Positions 63,841-64,000 of a DNA stretch of 64,000 nt are shown here, one piece after another. Made by a program: the position numbers and the translations under genes. The notes below the pieces were generated by a model that worked only from the letters and a program-made list of their open reading frames with translations, was not told where the DNA came from and did no database searches. Source of the stretch: Liolophura sinensis (taxonomy: Eukaryota > Mollusca > Polyplacophora > Chitonida > Chitonidae); contig NC_088298.1 in NCBI RefSeq assembly GCF_032854445.1, positions 795,474 through 859,473 on the forward strand, in the 5' to 3' direction. How positions within the stretch are numbered: the stretch's first letter is position 1; each line of letters begins with the position of its first letter.

Positions 63841-64000
63841 GATTCCTAAAATGCATAAAACCCCATACAAGGCTCGATATATGGTGGGTTTAAGACGTTG
63901 CACCACCAAACTCTTGTCAACCCGACTTACGACAGCGTTACGAGAAGTAAAGCCATTTTGGAATAAGTATTGTTGTGCCATAACAAAACATTCAGGTGTC
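63841..64000. other. unassigned end of window
   Basis: 160 bases without a match to the LINE thumb. ATACAAGGCTCGATATATGG and CAACCCGACTTACGACAGC look coding-like on the minus strand but I cannot place them. Confidence 0.3.

Overview
This is a eukaryotic, intron-bearing, AT-rich genomic segment that is almost entirely accessory DNA. Nothing in it looks prokaryotic: there are no operons or Shine-Dalgarno spacing. The tRNA-derived SINE with the GCCGTACTCAAGAATATTTCACTTATACG-type body and the LINE tail ending in GATGTGGCGTTAAGCCATAATC plus (ATTC)n are repeats I associate from memory with marine molluscs (abalone-like gastropods, bivalves). That assignment is recall, not a search result.

Layout. 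1-4.3 kb: a minus-strand non-LTR retrotransposon (LINE family 2: ORF1, endonuclease, RT, linker, RNase H). 4.3-8.0 kb: gene-poor, with dispersed repeats. 8.0-13.7 kb: decayed LINE family-1 copies, one split by a 2.8-kb DDE-type DNA transposon that carries eight exact copies of a 13-bp motif. 13.76-16.86 kb: minus-strand LINE family 1 joined to an RNase H fragment. 18.1-27.9 kb: two plus-strand LINE copies head to tail, the first split by a 649-bp TIR element, the second with an open 286-codon ORF1. 28.2-32.7 kb: a SINE, then a hAT-like transposon (TIRs, target duplication, frameshifted transposase) sitting inside a LINE RNase H fragment. 36.9-39.6 kb: the only region that reads like a spliced gene, five short minus-strand exons with consensus splice sites. 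40.66-41.0 kb: a 42-bp minisatellite. 41.9-47.9 kb: LINE tails, SINEs of two families and a decayed pogo-like transposase whose coding sequence includes a 36-bp tandem array. 48.06-55.4 kb: a nearly full-length LINE family-1 copy carrying several insertions. 57.57-58.29 kb: a candidate solo LTR. 60.1-63.3 kb: another LINE family-1 copy, joined at 63.31 kb to an inverted LINE fragment.

How the parts work together. Family-1 LINEs encode a CCHC-knuckle ORF1 and an ORF2 with apurinic-like endonuclease, RT (YVDD), RNase H and a C-terminal Cys/His segment. The two ORFs meet at an overlapping stop-start TAATG in four of five copies. Every long LINE copy is broken, so this is a graveyard with nested insertions whose order can be read: LINEs first, then DNA transposons and SINEs. 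The items I would look at first are the 8.3-11.1 kb transposon with phased subterminal motifs, the spliced gene at 36.9-39.6 kb, the amplified transposase segment at 44.5-44.8 kb, and an unclassified ~120-bp repeat found at nine places.
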